Positions 8,788-18,432 of a stretch of DNA of 64,000 nt are shown here, in pieces. The DNA comes from Pseudomonas fluorescens (GTDB taxonomy: Bacteria; Pseudomonadota; Gammaproteobacteria; Pseudomonadales; Pseudomonadaceae): contig NZ_CABVIY010000002.1 of assembly GCF_902498195.1 (NCBI RefSeq), positions 682,001 through 746,000 of the forward strand. Reading direction: 5' to 3'. The notes below the pieces were generated by a model. The model was given only the letters and a program-made list of their open reading frames with translations. It was not told where the DNA came from and searched no databases. Each line of letters begins with the position of its first letter. Within the stretch, counting starts at the first letter, position 1. The translations under genes and the position numbers were made by a program.

Positions 8788-9975
8788 TTATGCGGTTTGA
8801 ACGCTGCCCTGGCGACTCGCTGCCGCGGTCACTGAATAACCGATCAACGCCGCCAGTATCGAACCGGTCAGGATGCCCATCCGGTCCATCCCCGCGTATT
8901 CGCTGGCGCCCGGTACGAAGGCCAGGGAGCCGACGAACAGGCTCATGGTGAAACCGATCCCGCAGAGGATTGCCACGCCCAGCACCTGGCCCCAGTTGGC
9001 GCCTTGGGGCAGGGCGGCAATGCCGGATTTCACTGCCAGCCAGGTCAGGCCGTACACGCCGAGGGTTTTGCCGAGCAGCAGGCCAATCGCGATGCCCATT
9101 GGCACGTTGTGGGTGAAGCTTTCGACGGTGACACCGCTCAGGGACAGGCCGGCGTTGGCAAAGGCGAACAAGGGCAGGATGCCGTAGGCCACCCAGGGAT
9201 GCAGGGCGTGTTCGAGGGTCAGCAGCGGCGACGGTTCGGCATTTTTCGTGCGCAGCGGGATGCAGAGCGCCAGGGTCACGCCCGCCAGCGTGGCATGCAC
9301 GCCGCTTTTTAGGACGCAGACCCATAGGATCAGGCCGATGATCATGTAGGGCCCGAGCTTGACCACACCGAGCCGGTTCATGCCGATCAGCGCCGCGATG
9401 CAGGCTGCGGCCAGCGCCAGGGACAGGGTCGACAGCGCACCGGAATAGAAGATCGCAATGATGATGATCGCGCCGAGGTCGTCGATGATCGCCAGGGTCA
9501 TCAGGAACAGTTTCAACGAAACCGGGACCCGCTTGCCCAACAGCGCCAGCACGCCGAGGGCGAAGGCGATGTCGGTGGCGGTCGGAATCGCCCAGCCGCC
9601 GAGGGCTGGCGGGTTGTCACGGTTGAGAAACCAGTAGATCAGCGCCGGCACCACCATGCCGCCAATGGCGGCCGCGCCGGGCAGGACGATTTGCGAAGGC
9701 CTGGACAGTTGCCCGTCGAGCACTTCACGCTTCACTTCCAGGCCGATCAACAGGAAAAACAAGGCCATCAGGCCGTCGTTGATCCACAGCAGCAGCGGCT
9801 TGGCGATTTTCAGGGCGCCGACCTGGGCCACCACCGGTGTGTCCAGCAGTCCGTTGTACAGCCACGACAGCGAGGAGTTATTGATGATCAAGGCCAGTAG
9901 GGCGGCGGCGATCAGTAACAGACCGCTGGCAGCTTCCAGCTGAAAGAAGCGCGTGAACGTGCTACGCAGAGGCAA
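8788..9975 (-). CDS. nhaA: Na+/H+ antiporter NhaA
   Basis: Inner-membrane electrogenic sodium/proton antiporter of 395 residues with 11-12 hydrophobic segments. The ion-binding Asp pair appears in [12 protein letters not shown] and the TM4 Asp in [16 protein letters not shown]. The start is TTG at 9975, giving [18 protein letters not shown], the usual NhaA opening, with GGAGAG about 7 bases upstream. No ATG in this position competes. The gene is divergent from the PLP enzyme at 10225 across a 250-base AT-rich region. Confidence 0.95.
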   Translation of the reverse strand: MPLRSTFTRFFQLEAASGLLLIAAALLALIINNSSLSWLYNGLLDTPVVAQVGALKIAKPLLLWINDGLMALFFLLIGLEVKREVLDGQLSRPSQIVLPGAAAIGGMVVPALIYWFLNRDNPPALGGWAIPTATDIAFALGVLALLGKRVPVSLKLFLMTLAIIDDLGAIIIIAIFYSGALSTLSLALAAACIAALIGMNRLGVVKLGPYMIIGLILWVCVLKSGVHATLAGVTLALCIPLRTKNAEPSPLLTLEHALHPWVAYGILPLFAFANAGLSLSGVTVESFTHNVPMGIAIGLLLGKTLGVYGLTWLAVKSGIAALPQGANWGQVLGVAILCGIGFTMSLFVGSLAFVPGASEYAGMDRMGILTGSILAALIGYSVTAAASRQGSVQTA

Positions 9976-10043
9976 AGTCGCTCTCCATCGATGAATTTAG
10001 AGGTGGGACACCCTAACGCGTACCCTTAGAAGTTAAAACAAAA

Positions 10044-10065
10044 GTTATATTCTTTTTTGTTATAT
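10044..10065. promoter_or_regulatory. Direct GTTATAT repeats in nhaA/PLP-enzyme intergenic region
   Basis: GTTATAT occurs at 10044-10050 and again at 10059-10065, a 15-bp period, in an AT-rich stretch between the two divergent genes. Regulator unknown; it could bind a LysR-type protein such as CysB, but this is speculation. Confidence 0.3.
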
Positions 10066-10224
10066 GTCGTTACAACCCGCTGGTTCCGTACGGACTTGAG
10101 CCTAGCAGTTGGCCAGCGTATTGGGCCTCAGCTGTACCTGTGCGCGATGTAGGAATTTTCCTAAGCTTGAGGGCTGAGCCTGGCAACCAGGCCGACTCCT
10201 GCCCGATACAACGAGATCAACACC

Positions 10225-11319
10225 ATGAGCGACAACCGACAGTGGGCCCGCGAAGCCATCCGGATCATCGAGGCCGACTTCCAGCGCAGCGCCGACACCC
10301 ACCTGATCCCTTTGCCATTGCCAGGCTTCCCGGGCATCGAGTTGTATTTCAAGGATGAGTCCAGCCATCCCACCGGCAGCCTCAAGCATCGCCTGGCCCG
10401 CTCGTTGTTCCTGTATGCGTTGTGCAATGGCTGGCTCAAGGCCGGTGCACCGGTGATCGAGGCTTCCAGCGGTTCGACGGCGATTTCCGAAGCGTATTTC
10501 GCCCGTTTACTGGGGGTGCCGTTCATTGCGGTGGTGCCGGCCAGCACGTCCAAGGAGAAAATTGCACAGATCGCGTTCTACGGTGGCCAGACACATCTGG
10601 TTGACGATCCGACGCAGATCTACGCCGAGTCCGAGCGGCTGGCGCGGGAGCACGATGGGCATTTCATCGATCAGTTCACCTATGCCGAGCGCGCCACCGA
10701 CTGGCGGGCGAACAACAACATCGCCGAATCGATCTTCCAGCAGATGCGTTTCGAAAAGCACCCGCAGCCGAGCTGGCTGATCTCCAGCCCCGGCACCGGT
10801 GGCACCACGGCGACGCTGGGACGTTACGTGCGCTATCGCCAGTATTGCACCCGGGTACTGTGTGCCGATGCCGAGCGCTCGGTGTTTTTCGATTACTACC
10901 AGACCGGCGATGCCAGCCTGCGCCTGGATCACGGCTCGCGCATCGAAGGCATTGGCCGGCCACGGGTGGAAGCGTCATTCCTGCCCAAGGTCATCGACGC
11001 GATGGTCAAGGTGCCGGATGCGTTGTCGCTGGCGGCCATGCATTACCTGGCCGAGCGGTTGGGGCGGCATGTCGGTGGATCGAGCGGGACTAACCTGATC
11101 GGCGCGCTGATGGCGGCGCAGCACATGGCGGCGGCGGGGGAGACGGGGTCAATCGTGGCGATCCTGTGCGACAGTGGCGAGCGTTATGCCACGACGTACT
11201 ACGATCAGAAATGGCTCAAGGCCGAGGGGTATGAGTTGAGCGGGTTGATGGCCGTGGTGGCGGCGAGTGTCGAACAGGGCATTGCGCTGCCGGCCAGCGT
11301 GTTGCGGGCCAATATCTGA
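10225..11319 (+). CDS. PLP-dependent cysteine synthase/desulfhydrase-family enzyme
   Basis: Fold-type II PLP enzyme of 364 residues. GSLKHRLA supplies the Schiff-base Lys, EASSGSTAIS the cofactor/substrate loop and SSPGTGGTTATLGRYVR the phosphate-binding Gly loop. The length (364 against about 310 for CysK) and the internal sequence resemble the Cds1-type L-cysteine desulfhydrase subgroup, which releases H2S, pyruvate and ammonia from cysteine. Biosynthetic activity cannot be excluded. It is monocistronic and followed by a REP pair. Confidence 0.82.
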   Translation: MSDNRQWAREAIRIIEADFQRSADTHLIPLPLPGFPGIELYFKDESSHPTGSLKHRLARSLFLYALCNGWLKAGAPVIEASSGSTAISEAYFARLLGVPFIAVVPASTSKEKIAQIAFYGGQTHLVDDPTQIYAESERLAREHDGHFIDQFTYAERATDWRANNNIAESIFQQMRFEKHPQPSWLISSPGTGGTTATLGRYVRYRQYCTRVLCADAERSVFFDYYQTGDASLRLDHGSRIEGIGRPRVEASFLPKVIDAMVKVPDALSLAAMHYLAERLGRHVGGSSGTNLIGALMAAQHMAAAGETGSIVAILCDSGERYATTYYDQKWLKAEGYELSGLMAVVAASVEQGIALPASVLRANI

Positions 11320-11344
11320 GATTTTTCCGACACTGAAGTATCCA

Positions 11345-11434
11345 TGTGGGAGCAGGCTTGCTCGCGAAGGCGGTTCAACATTCAACATCTCTGTTGGCTG
11401 ATACACCGCTTTCGCGAGCAAGCCCGCTCCCACA
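11345..11434. repeat. REP pair (GTGGGAGC family)
   Basis: Inverted REP copies at about 11345-11368 and 11411-11434 between convergent genes. The left copy has AGCAGGC instead of AGCGGGC. Confidence 0.88.
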
Positions 11435-11445
11435 GGGGACTTGTG

Positions 11446-13059
11446 TCAGGCTTCGAGGCCAAGGATGTCCCGGGCCACCGCTTCCGCAATGCGAATCCCG
11501 TCCACACCCGCCGACAAAATGCCCCCCGCATAACCCGCGCCTTCACCGGCCGGGAACAAGCCCTTCACGTTGAGGCTTTGCATCGATTCGTTACGGGTGA
11601 TCCGCAGTGGCGACGAGGTGCGGGTCTCGATCCCGGTCAGTACCGCGTCGTGCAGCGAGTAACCGCGAATCTGCTTTTCGAAGGCAGGCAAGGCTTCGCG
11701 AATGGCTTCGATGGCGAAGGCCGGCAAGGCCAGCGCCAGGTCACCCAGGGCCACGCCTGGTTTGTAGGACGGTTCAACGCTGCCCAGTTCGGTGGATGGC
11801 TTGCCGGCGATGAAGTCACCGACCAGTTGCGCCGGCGCCTCGTAATTGCCGCCGCCCAGCACAAAGGCATGGGATTCCAGGCGTTCCTGCAACTCGATTC
11901 CGGCCAGCGGGCCGCCCGGGTAGTCGACTTCCGGGGTAATCCCGACGACGATCCCGGAGTTGGCGTTGCGCTCGTTCCGCGAATACTGGCTCATGCCGTT
12001 GGTGACCACGCGGTTCGGCTCGGAGGTCGCCGCCACCACCGTACCGCCGGGGCACATGCAGAAGCTGTAGACCGAACGGCCGTTCTTGGCGTGGTGCACC
12101 AGTTTGTAGTCGGCGGCACCCAGTTTCGGGTGGCCGGCGTACTTGCCCAGGCGCGCGCGGTCAATCAGCGACTGCGGGTGCTCGATACGGAAACCCACCG
12201 AGAATGGTTTGGCTTCCATGAAAACACCGCGGCCATGCAGCATGCGGAAGGTATCGCGGGCGCTGTGACCGAGGGCCAGGATCACGTGCTTCGAATGGAT
12301 CTGCTCGCCACCATTGAGTTCGACGCCGACCAGTTGCCCGTCTTCGATCAGCACGTCGGTCACCCGCTGCTGGAAGCGCACTTCGCCACCGAGGGCGCGG
12401 ATCTGCTCGCGCATGTTTTCCACGACGCCGGTCAGGCGGAACGTGCCGATGTGCGGTTTGCTGACGTAGAGGATTTCTTCCGGCGCACCGGCCTTGACGA
12501 ACTCATGCAGGACTTTACGCCCGATGAACTTCGGGTCCTTGATCTGGCTGTACAGCTTGCCGTCCGAGAACGTGCCCGCGCCGCCTTCGCCGAACTGCAC
12601 GTTGGACTCGGGGTTGAGCACGCTTTTACGCCACAGGCCCCAGGTGTCCTTGGTGCGCTGGCGGACTTCGGTGCCGCGTTCGAGGATGATCGGCTTGAAG
12701 CCCATTTGCGCCAGCAACAGCCCGGCGAATATCCCGCACGGGCCGAAACCGACGACGACCGGGCGCGCACTCAGGTCGGCCGGTGCCTGACCGACCGGTT
12801 TGTAGCTGACATCCGGTGCCACGTTGACGTTACGGTCATCGGCGAACCTGTGCAGCACCGAGGCCTCATCCTTGACGGTGAGGTCGATGGTGTAGATGAA
12901 GCACAGTTCGGAGGATTTTTTGCGCGCGTCGTAGCTGCGCTTGAACAAGGTGAAATCGAGCAGGTCATCGCTGGCAATGCCCAGGCGCTGCACGATGGCA
13001 GGGCGCAGGTCTTCATCGGGATGGTCGATCGGCAGCTTGAGTTCGGTGATTCGTAACAT
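11446..13059 (-). CDS. FAD-dependent dehydrogenase, COG2509 type
   Basis: Flavoprotein of 537 residues. An N-terminal domain (MLRITELKLPIDHPDEDL...) of about 85 residues precedes a Rossmann FAD site (VVGFGPCGIFAGLLLAQMG). Further landmarks are GGAGTFSDGKLYSQIKD, LALGHSARDTFRML, MCPGGTVVAATSEP and the C-terminal GEGAGYAGGILSAGVDGIRIAEAVA. This matches the widespread uncharacterised FAD-dependent dehydrogenase family. Its reaction is unknown. It stands alone, convergent with the PLP enzyme. Confidence 0.88.
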   Translation of the reverse strand: MLRITELKLPIDHPDEDLRPAIVQRLGIASDDLLDFTLFKRSYDARKKSSELCFIYTIDLTVKDEASVLHRFADDRNVNVAPDVSYKPVGQAPADLSARPVVVGFGPCGIFAGLLLAQMGFKPIILERGTEVRQRTKDTWGLWRKSVLNPESNVQFGEGGAGTFSDGKLYSQIKDPKFIGRKVLHEFVKAGAPEEILYVSKPHIGTFRLTGVVENMREQIRALGGEVRFQQRVTDVLIEDGQLVGVELNGGEQIHSKHVILALGHSARDTFRMLHGRGVFMEAKPFSVGFRIEHPQSLIDRARLGKYAGHPKLGAADYKLVHHAKNGRSVYSFCMCPGGTVVAATSEPNRVVTNGMSQYSRNERNANSGIVVGITPEVDYPGGPLAGIELQERLESHAFVLGGGNYEAPAQLVGDFIAGKPSTELGSVEPSYKPGVALGDLALALPAFAIEAIREALPAFEKQIRGYSLHDAVLTGIETRTSSPLRITRNESMQSLNVKGLFPAGEGAGYAGGILSAGVDGIRIAEAVARDILGLEA

Positions 13060-13154
13060 GACGGGATCCGGTTCGCGGGGCGCACAACTGCGCCAGGGCG
13101 TTTGAAGCCGGCGATTATAAGCGCCAATGACCCGCTCCCGTGAGGCCTAAACGA

Positions 13155-13820
13155 TCAGTCGTCACGCGATCCGCCGAAATACCCGCAGCCGCGTTGCACC
13201 CGGCCGTCGATACGCAGTTCGGCAGTCATGTGCTGGATGCTGCCGGTGGTGCTGTCGATGCAGCGTTGCGGCGCGACCCACAGTTCGATGTGTTGATTGT
13301 TGGCTTCGGTGCTGAGGTTGAAGCGGCCCTCGCCCAGTTGCTCTTCGACGTAGGGCACGGCCAGGGGCGGCTGGCCCGCGCGGTCGATGATCATGCCTTT
13401 TGCGCTGACACTCACTTTCCACTCAGGCGTATGGCCGGCAGCGCGCAGGATCAGCTTTTTGAAATCGGGGTCTTCACAGGCATTGCCCGAGCGCTCGACG
13501 CGGTACAGCTGTTCGAGGTCCAGTTGCCCGTCGCCGGAACCGGCAACGATCCGCCCGCGCACGTCGGCGAACAACCTGCCCTGGGCATCGGCCAGGCTCG
13601 CGGCCTGTTGCAGGACGCTGGTACCGCCGGTGTCGGTGACCGAATAGCGACGCTGTTCGCCGCACGGCTGGAACAGCAGCTTGCCGTCGGCGGCGCTCAA
13701 CTGGCCCTGCATACGGGTCTGGCCAACGTGGGAAGCGCTTTCACGGGAGCTGTCGAGCAATTGGCAAGCGGCGAACAGCGGAAGCAGGGCAACGAGGACG
13801 AGGGAACGGGCAACACGCAT
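13155..13820 (-). CDS. COG3650-like envelope lipoprotein
   Basis: Lipoprotein of 221 residues. ATG 13820 (MRVARSLVLVALLPLFAACQ) follows AGGAGA and starts a signal peptide with lipobox LFAAC; the upstream Met at 13838 has no ribosome site. The mature part has paired Cys (FQPCGEQRRY, GNACEDPDF, APQRCIDS, RGCGYFGG), as in the COG3650/META-like family of predicted outer-membrane lipoproteins. Function unknown. Confidence 0.82.
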   Translation of the reverse strand: MRVARSLVLVALLPLFAACQLLDSSRESASHVGQTRMQGQLSAADGKLLFQPCGEQRRYSVTDTGGTSVLQQAASLADAQGRLFADVRGRIVAGSGDGQLDLEQLYRVERSGNACEDPDFKKLILRAAGHTPEWKVSVSAKGMIIDRAGQPPLAVPYVEEQLGEGRFNLSTEANNQHIELWVAPQRCIDSTTGSIQHMTAELRIDGRVQRGCGYFGGSRDD

Positions 13821-13927
13821 CTTGGGGTCTCCTGACAAGTGTCGCCACGTTACGCAGACTGACCGTTCATCACAACCATGGGTTATGTTCGCGTTCTGCC
13901 TGCGGCTGCTCCTGCTGGATGGGCGGA

Positions 13928-14524
13928 TTAGATGTGAAAGGTCTGGCCGGTCTGCAGGCCTTCGACACTCTTGGCGTAGGCCAAAGCCACATCCGCCGCG
14001 GGAACCGGTTTGAAGCCGCGGAAGTAGGGTGCGTATTTGCCCATGGCTTCGACCAGCACGTTCGGGCTGATCGAATTCACCCGCAAGCCGCGCGGCAATT
14101 CGATGGCCGCAGCCCGGACGAAACTGTCCAGCGCACCGTTGACCAGCGCTGCGGAGGCGCCGCTGTAGATCGGGTCGTGGCTGAGCACACCGGTGGTGAA
14201 GGTGAACGATGCGCCGTCATTGGCGAACTCACGGCCGATCAGCAACAGGTTGACCTGGCCCATCAGCTTGTCTTTCAAGCCGAGGGCAAAGCTTTCCTCG
14301 GTCATTTCCGCCAAGGGGGCGAAGGTCACGTTGCCGGCGGCGCAGATCAGCGCATCGAACTTGCCGGTTTGCTCGAACAGTTTGCGAATCGAGGCGCTGT
14401 CGCTGATATCCACCTGAAAGTCACCGCTGTTGCGGCCGATGCGGATGATTTCGTGGCGCGGGGACAGTTCTTTGTCCACCGCCGAACCGATGGTGCCGCC
14501 TGCGCCGATCAAAAGAATTTTCAT
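13928..14524 (-). CDS. Short-chain dehydrogenase (atypical SDR)
   Basis: Oxidoreductase of 198 residues. LIGAGGTIGSAV is the N-terminal nucleotide-binding loop (GxxGxxG-like) and IGRNSGDFQVDISD gives NADP-type residues. The usual YxxxK is replaced in context by YSGASAALVNGALDSFVRAAA, as in the short SDR subfamily often placed beside a LysR regulator. ATG 14524 has GGAGGAAC upstream. It is divergent from the LysR gene at 14630, its likely regulator. Confidence 0.88.
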   Translation of the reverse strand: MKILLIGAGGTIGSAVDKELSPRHEIIRIGRNSGDFQVDISDSASIRKLFEQTGKFDALICAAGNVTFAPLAEMTEESFALGLKDKLMGQVNLLLIGREFANDGASFTFTTGVLSHDPIYSGASAALVNGALDSFVRAAAIELPRGLRVNSISPNVLVEAMGKYAPYFRGFKPVPAADVALAYAKSVEGLQTGQTFHI

Positions 14525-14608
14525 GCTGCCGTTCCTCCAGTGGTTTGAATGTGGGTTCAGTTTAGAGTGGTTTTTTCCACGGATAAGCGCGCTAATAGGC
14601 AACCTTTG

Positions 14609-14624
14609 GTTTTCAATTGGAAAC
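14609..14624. promoter_or_regulatory. Near-perfect palindrome before the LysR gene
   Basis: GTTTTCAATTGGAAAC is a 16-bp inverted repeat with one mismatched pair, 5 bases before ATG 14630. It is a candidate autoregulatory LysR site. Confidence 0.35.
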
Positions 14625-14629
14625 AATCC

Positions 14630-15538
14630 ATGAGCGAGATGGACGACCTGGCGGCGTTCGCCGTGCTGGTGGAAGCCGGCAGTTTTACCCTGGCCGCGCA
14701 GCAACTGGGGTGCAGTAAGGGGCAGTTGTCCAAGCGCATCAGCCAACTGGAAGCGCAGTTTTCCGTGGTGCTGCTGCAGCGCACCACCCGGCGCTTGAGC
14801 CTGACGGCGGCTGGCGCGGCGTTGTTGCCGCAGGCGCAGGCGCTTGTCGTTCAAGTGGAAAGGGCGCGTCAGGCGTTGGCACGGCTCAAGGACGACATGG
14901 CCGGTCCGGTACGCATGACCGTTCCGGTGTCGCTGGGAGAGACCTTTTTCGATGGCTTGCTGCTGGAGTTCTCGGCCAAGTACCCCGAGGTGCAAATCGA
15001 ACTGGAGCTCAACAACAGTTATCGCGATCTGTCCCGTGACGGCTTCGACCTGGCGATCCGCTCCGATGTCGCCCTGGATCAGCGACTGGTGGCGCGTCCG
15101 CTATTGGCCTGGCACGAAATGACCTGCGCCAGCCCGGCGTATCTGGAGCAATACGGGGAACCGCTGACCCCTCACGCCCTGGCCGAGCACCGCTGCCTGC
15201 TTAACAGCCATTACAGCGGCCGCGAAGAATGGCTCTATCACCAGCAGCACGAATTGTTGCGCGTGCGGGTCTTCGGACCGTTTGCCAGCAACCATTACAA
15301 CCTGCTGAAGAAAGCCGCACTGGCCGGCGCCGGTATTGCCCGCTTGCCGTCCTACGTGCTGCCGGCGGAGTTGGCGGACGGGCGATTGCGCTGGCTGCTG
15401 CGCGATTATCAGACCCGGAGCATGCCGATGTACCTGGTGCACCCCTATCAGGGCGGGTTGCCGAAACGCACGCAGGTGCTGGCGGATTATTTGATGGGGT
15501 GGTTCAAACGCAGTGGCGAGGCGCTGGATCGCCTGTAG
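14630..15538 (+). CDS. LysR-family transcriptional regulator
   Basis: LTTR of 302 residues. The N-terminal winged helix-turn-helix (about residues 1-60) shows FTLAAQQLGCSKGQLSKRISQLEAQ and TTRRLSLTAAGAAL. The effector domain has the CrgA/DsdC-type segments GPVRMTVPVSLGETFF and FDLAIRSDVALDQRLVARPL. ATG 14630 (MSEMDDLAAFAVLVEAG) is the conventional LysR start; GGAAA lies 6 bases upstream. It probably controls the divergent SDR gene. Confidence 0.92.
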   Translation: MSEMDDLAAFAVLVEAGSFTLAAQQLGCSKGQLSKRISQLEAQFSVVLLQRTTRRLSLTAAGAALLPQAQALVVQVERARQALARLKDDMAGPVRMTVPVSLGETFFDGLLLEFSAKYPEVQIELELNNSYRDLSRDGFDLAIRSDVALDQRLVARPLLAWHEMTCASPAYLEQYGEPLTPHALAEHRCLLNSHYSGREEWLYHQQHELLRVRVFGPFASNHYNLLKKAALAGAGIARLPSYVLPAELADGRLRWLLRDYQTRSMPMYLVHPYQGGLPKRTQVLADYLMGWFKRSGEALDRL

Positions 15539-15552
15539 CTGGCACACAGAAC

Positions 15553-15643
15553 CTGTGGGAGCGGGCTTGCTCGCGAATGGGGCGGATCAGTCGATATTGA
15601 TGTGACTGGTCCGCCCCATTCGCGAGCAAGCCCGCTCCCACAG
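15553..15643. repeat. REP pair with unusually long perfect arms
   Basis: Inverted repeat whose outer 34 bp match perfectly (15553-15586 with 15610-15643); the arms combine the GTGGGAGCGGGC REP with an extra 10-bp complementary block. It lies between the LysR gene and the bra operon end. Confidence 0.9.
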
Positions 15644-15667
15644 GGTCCAGTGTCGTTGAAGGGGCAT

Positions 15668-15695
15668 AAAAAAACGGCCCGAAGGCCGTTTTTTG
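15668..15695. terminator. Bidirectional terminator between lysR and braG
   Basis: A-run, ACGGCC-CGAA-GGCCGT stem, then T-run. The symmetrical A/T tracts let it stop transcription from either side. Confidence 0.88.
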
Positions 15696-15709
15696 TTTAC
15701 CGCAATGGC

Positions 15710-16411
15710 TTAACCGCCGAGGTACGCTTCGCGCACTTTCGGGTCGGTCAGCAGTGCTTCACCGGTGCCTTGCATCACCACCCGGCCGTTTTCCAGCACG
15801 TAGGCACGGTCAGCGATTTTCAGCGCCTGGTTGGCGTTCTGCTCGACCAGGAACACCGTCACACCGTCCTTGCGCAGCTGTTCGATGATGTCGAAGATCT
15901 GCTGGATGATGATCGGTGCCAGGCCCAGCGACGGCTCGTCAAGCAGCAGCAGCTTGGGTTTGCTCATCAGCGCACGGCCGATGGCGAGCATTTGCTGTTC
16001 GCCGCCGGACATGGTGCCGCCGCGTTGGTTGAAGCGTTCTTTCAGGCGTGGGAAAAGTCCGAGGACCTTGTCCATCTGTTCCTGATAGTCGCCCTTTGCG
16101 GTGAAGAAACCACCCATCGAGAGGTTTTCTTCCACGGTCAGGCGGGAAAACACCCGACGGCCTTCCGGAACCACGGCGATGCTCTTACGCATGATCTGCG
16201 AAGAGTCCTGGCCGACCAGTTCCTCACCCATGTAGCGGATGCTGCCGCTGTGGGCCCGGGGCGAACCGCACAGGGTCATCAGCAGGGTGGACTTGCCGGC
16301 ACCGTTGGCGCCGATCAGGGTCACGATTTCGCCCTGGCGGACTTCGACGTTGACGCTGTGCAGGGCCTGGATCTTGCCGTAGAAGGTGGAAACGTTTTCG
16401 AACTGCAGCAT
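15710..16411 (-). CDS. braG: Branched-chain amino acid ABC transporter ATPase LivF/BraG
   Basis: Second ATPase of the high-affinity Leu/Ile/Val importer, 233 residues. Walker A GANGAGKST, signature MSGGEQQML, Walker B LLLLDEPSLGL. It ends EAYLGG, characteristic of LivF. Its start abuts the braF stop, and it is the last gene of braCDEFG. Confidence 0.95.
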   Translation of the reverse strand: MLQFENVSTFYGKIQALHSVNVEVRQGEIVTLIGANGAGKSTLLMTLCGSPRAHSGSIRYMGEELVGQDSSQIMRKSIAVVPEGRRVFSRLTVEENLSMGGFFTAKGDYQEQMDKVLGLFPRLKERFNQRGGTMSGGEQQMLAIGRALMSKPKLLLLDEPSLGLAPIIIQQIFDIIEQLRKDGVTVFLVEQNANQALKIADRAYVLENGRVVMQGTGEALLTDPKVREAYLGG

Positions 16412-17179
16412 TTACGCTTCCCCCAGATAGGCTTTGATCACTTCAGGATTGTCGCGGATCTGTTCCGGCGTACCGTCGGCCAGGGGGGTGCCCTGGTTGA
16501 TCACGACGATGTGGTCGGAAATGCTCATGACCAGTTTCATGTCGTGTTCGATCAGCAACACGGTGACGTTGTGCTCTTCACGCAACACGCTGATCAGCGC
16601 CTTCAGGTCCTCGGTTTCCTTCGGGTTCAGGCCGGCGGCCGGTTCGTCGAGCATCAGGATCCGCGGGCGGGTCATCATGCAGCGGGCGATTTCCAGGCGA
16701 CGTTGCTGGCCGTAGGCCAGGGTGCCGGCCGTACGATTGGCGAACTCACGCAGGTTGACCTTGTCCAGCCAGTACTCGGCGTATTCCATGGCCTCGCGTT
16801 CGCTCTTGCGGAACGACGGGGTCTTGAACAGGCCGGACAGGAAGTTGGTGTTCAGGTGACGATGCTGGGCGATCAAGAGGTTCTCGACCGCGGTCATGTC
16901 CTTGAACAACCGCACGTTCTGGAAGGTACGCACCACGCCCTTGAGGGCGATCTTGTGGCCCGGCAGGCCCTCGATCGGCTCGCCGTCCAGCAGGATGCTG
17001 CCGCCGCTCGGCTTGTAGAAGCCGGTCAGGCAGTTGAACACGGTGGTCTTGCCGGCGCCGTTGGGGCCGATCAGTGCAACCACCTGTTTCTCTTTCACGC
17101 TCAAGGCAACGCCGTTGACCGCCAGCAAGCCGCCGAAGCGCATGCTCAGGTTTTCTACTTTAAGGATCTCGCGGCTCAT
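16412..17179 (-). CDS. braF: Branched-chain amino acid ABC transporter ATPase LivG/BraF
   Basis: First ATPase of the importer, 255 residues. Walker [24 protein letters not shown] signature region and Walker [12 protein letters not shown]. Ends [12 protein letters not shown] overlaps the braE stop by 4 bases, indicating translational coupling. Confidence 0.95.
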   Translation of the reverse strand: MSREILKVENLSMRFGGLLAVNGVALSVKEKQVVALIGPNGAGKTTVFNCLTGFYKPSGGSILLDGEPIEGLPGHKIALKGVVRTFQNVRLFKDMTAVENLLIAQHRHLNTNFLSGLFKTPSFRKSEREAMEYAEYWLDKVNLREFANRTAGTLAYGQQRRLEIARCMMTRPRILMLDEPAAGLNPKETEDLKALISVLREEHNVTVLLIEHDMKLVMSISDHIVVINQGTPLADGTPEQIRDNPEVIKAYLGEA

Positions 17180-18432
17180 TTGCGCAGCTCCATGTGAGGA
17201 CGTTGCATGGGCAGCAGACCCTGAGGGCGCCAGATCATCATCAGTACCATCAAGGCACCGAACATCAACATGCGGTATTCACTGAATTCACGCATCATTT
17301 CCGGCAGCAGGATCATCACCACGGCCGCCAGGATCACACCCAGCTGCGAACCCATGCCACCCAGCACCACGATGGCGAGGATGATCGCCGACTCGATGAA
17401 GGTAAACGACTCAGGCGTCACCAGGCCCTGACGGGCAGCGAAGAAGCTGCCGGCGAAACCGGCGAAGCTGGCACCCAGGGTGAAGGCCGACAGTTTGATG
17501 ATGGTCGGATTCAGGCCCAGTGCGCGGCAGGCGATCTCGTCTTCACGCAGCGCTTCCCACGCGCGACCCAGGGGCATGCGCAGCAGGCGGTTGATGACGA
17601 ACAGCGCGCCGAGGGCCAGCAGCAGGGCAACCAGGTACAGGAAAATCACCTTGTTGATCGAGTTGTAGGCAATGCCGAAATACTCGTGGAAGGTCTGCAT
17701 CCCTTCAGCGGCCTTGCGTTCGAAGGTCAGGCCGAAGAACGTTGGCTTCTCGATGTTGCTGATGCCGTTCGGGCCACCGGTGAGACCGGTCAGGTTACGC
17801 AGGAACAGGCGGATGATTTCACCGAAGCCCAGGGTCACGATCGCCAGGTAGTCACCGCGCAGGCGCAGGACCGGGAAGCCGAGCAGGAAGCCGAAAGTGG
17901 CCGCCATCAGGCCGGCGATTGGCAGGCAGATCCAGAAGCTTAGGCCGTAGTAGTGCGACAGCAGCGCGTAGCTGTAGGCGCCGACGGCGTAGAAGCCGAC
18001 GTAACCGAGGTCGAGCAGCCCGGCCAGGCCGACCACGATGTTCAGGCCCAGGCCGAGCATCACGTAGATCAGTACCAGCGTCGCGATGTCCACCGCGCCA
18101 CGGGAGCCGAAGAACGGCCAGATCAGCGCGCCGGCGATCAGTGCAATGATGATCCAGCGCTGAGTGGTCGGCAGGGTCAGGAAGTTACTGGCCTTGGCCG
18201 GAATCAGCGGCATGCCTGGCGAGGAGCGCCATGCGGAACTGATCTGCTGGTCGAACAGGACACGCAGGAACATCAGCACCGAACATACGGCGATGGTGAT
18301 CAACGTGGCGTCGCTGGTGCCATGAACTTCGAGGTTGATGCCGACGATGGTCAGCTTCAGACCCAGTACGGGGTAGGCAACGGCCCATACCAGCAAGGCA
18401 CTGAACAGCGCCTGTTTAAGATTCCTAGTCAT
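17176..18432 (-). CDS. braE: Branched-chain amino acid ABC permease LivM/BraE
   Basis: Inner-membrane permease subunit of 418 residues, with an N-terminal extension of several helices before the conserved LivM core ([60 protein letters not shown]). It forms the translocation pore with BraD. Four-base ATGA overlap with braD. Confidence 0.95.
   Translation of the reverse strand: MTRNLKQALFSALLVWAVAYPVLGLKLTIVGINLEVHGTSDATLITIAVCSVLMFLRVLFDQQISSAWRSSPGMPLIPAKASNFLTLPTTQRWIIIALIAGALIWPFFGSRGAVDIATLVLIYVMLGLGLNIVVGLAGLLDLGYVGFYAVGAYSYALLSHYYGLSFWICLPIAGLMAATFGFLLGFPVLRLRGDYLAIVTLGFGEIIRLFLRNLTGLTGGPNGISNIEKPTFFGLTFERKAAEGMQTFHEYFGIAYNSINKVIFLYLVALLLALGALFVINRLLRMPLGRAWEALREDEIACRALGLNPTIIKLSAFTLGASFAGFAGSFFAARQGLVTPESFTFIESAIILAIVVLGGMGSQLGVILAAVVMILLPEMMREFSEYRMLMFGALMVLMMIWRPQGLLPMQRPHMELRK

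Noticed and set aside
11344..13056. 570-codon plus-strand ORF opposite the FAD dehydrogenase
   Set aside because: Starts inside a REP element and mirrors the real flavoprotein gene.
15602..17197. 531-codon plus-strand ORF over braG and braF
   Set aside because: Starts in a REP element and a terminator; the two ATPases on the other strand are unambiguous.
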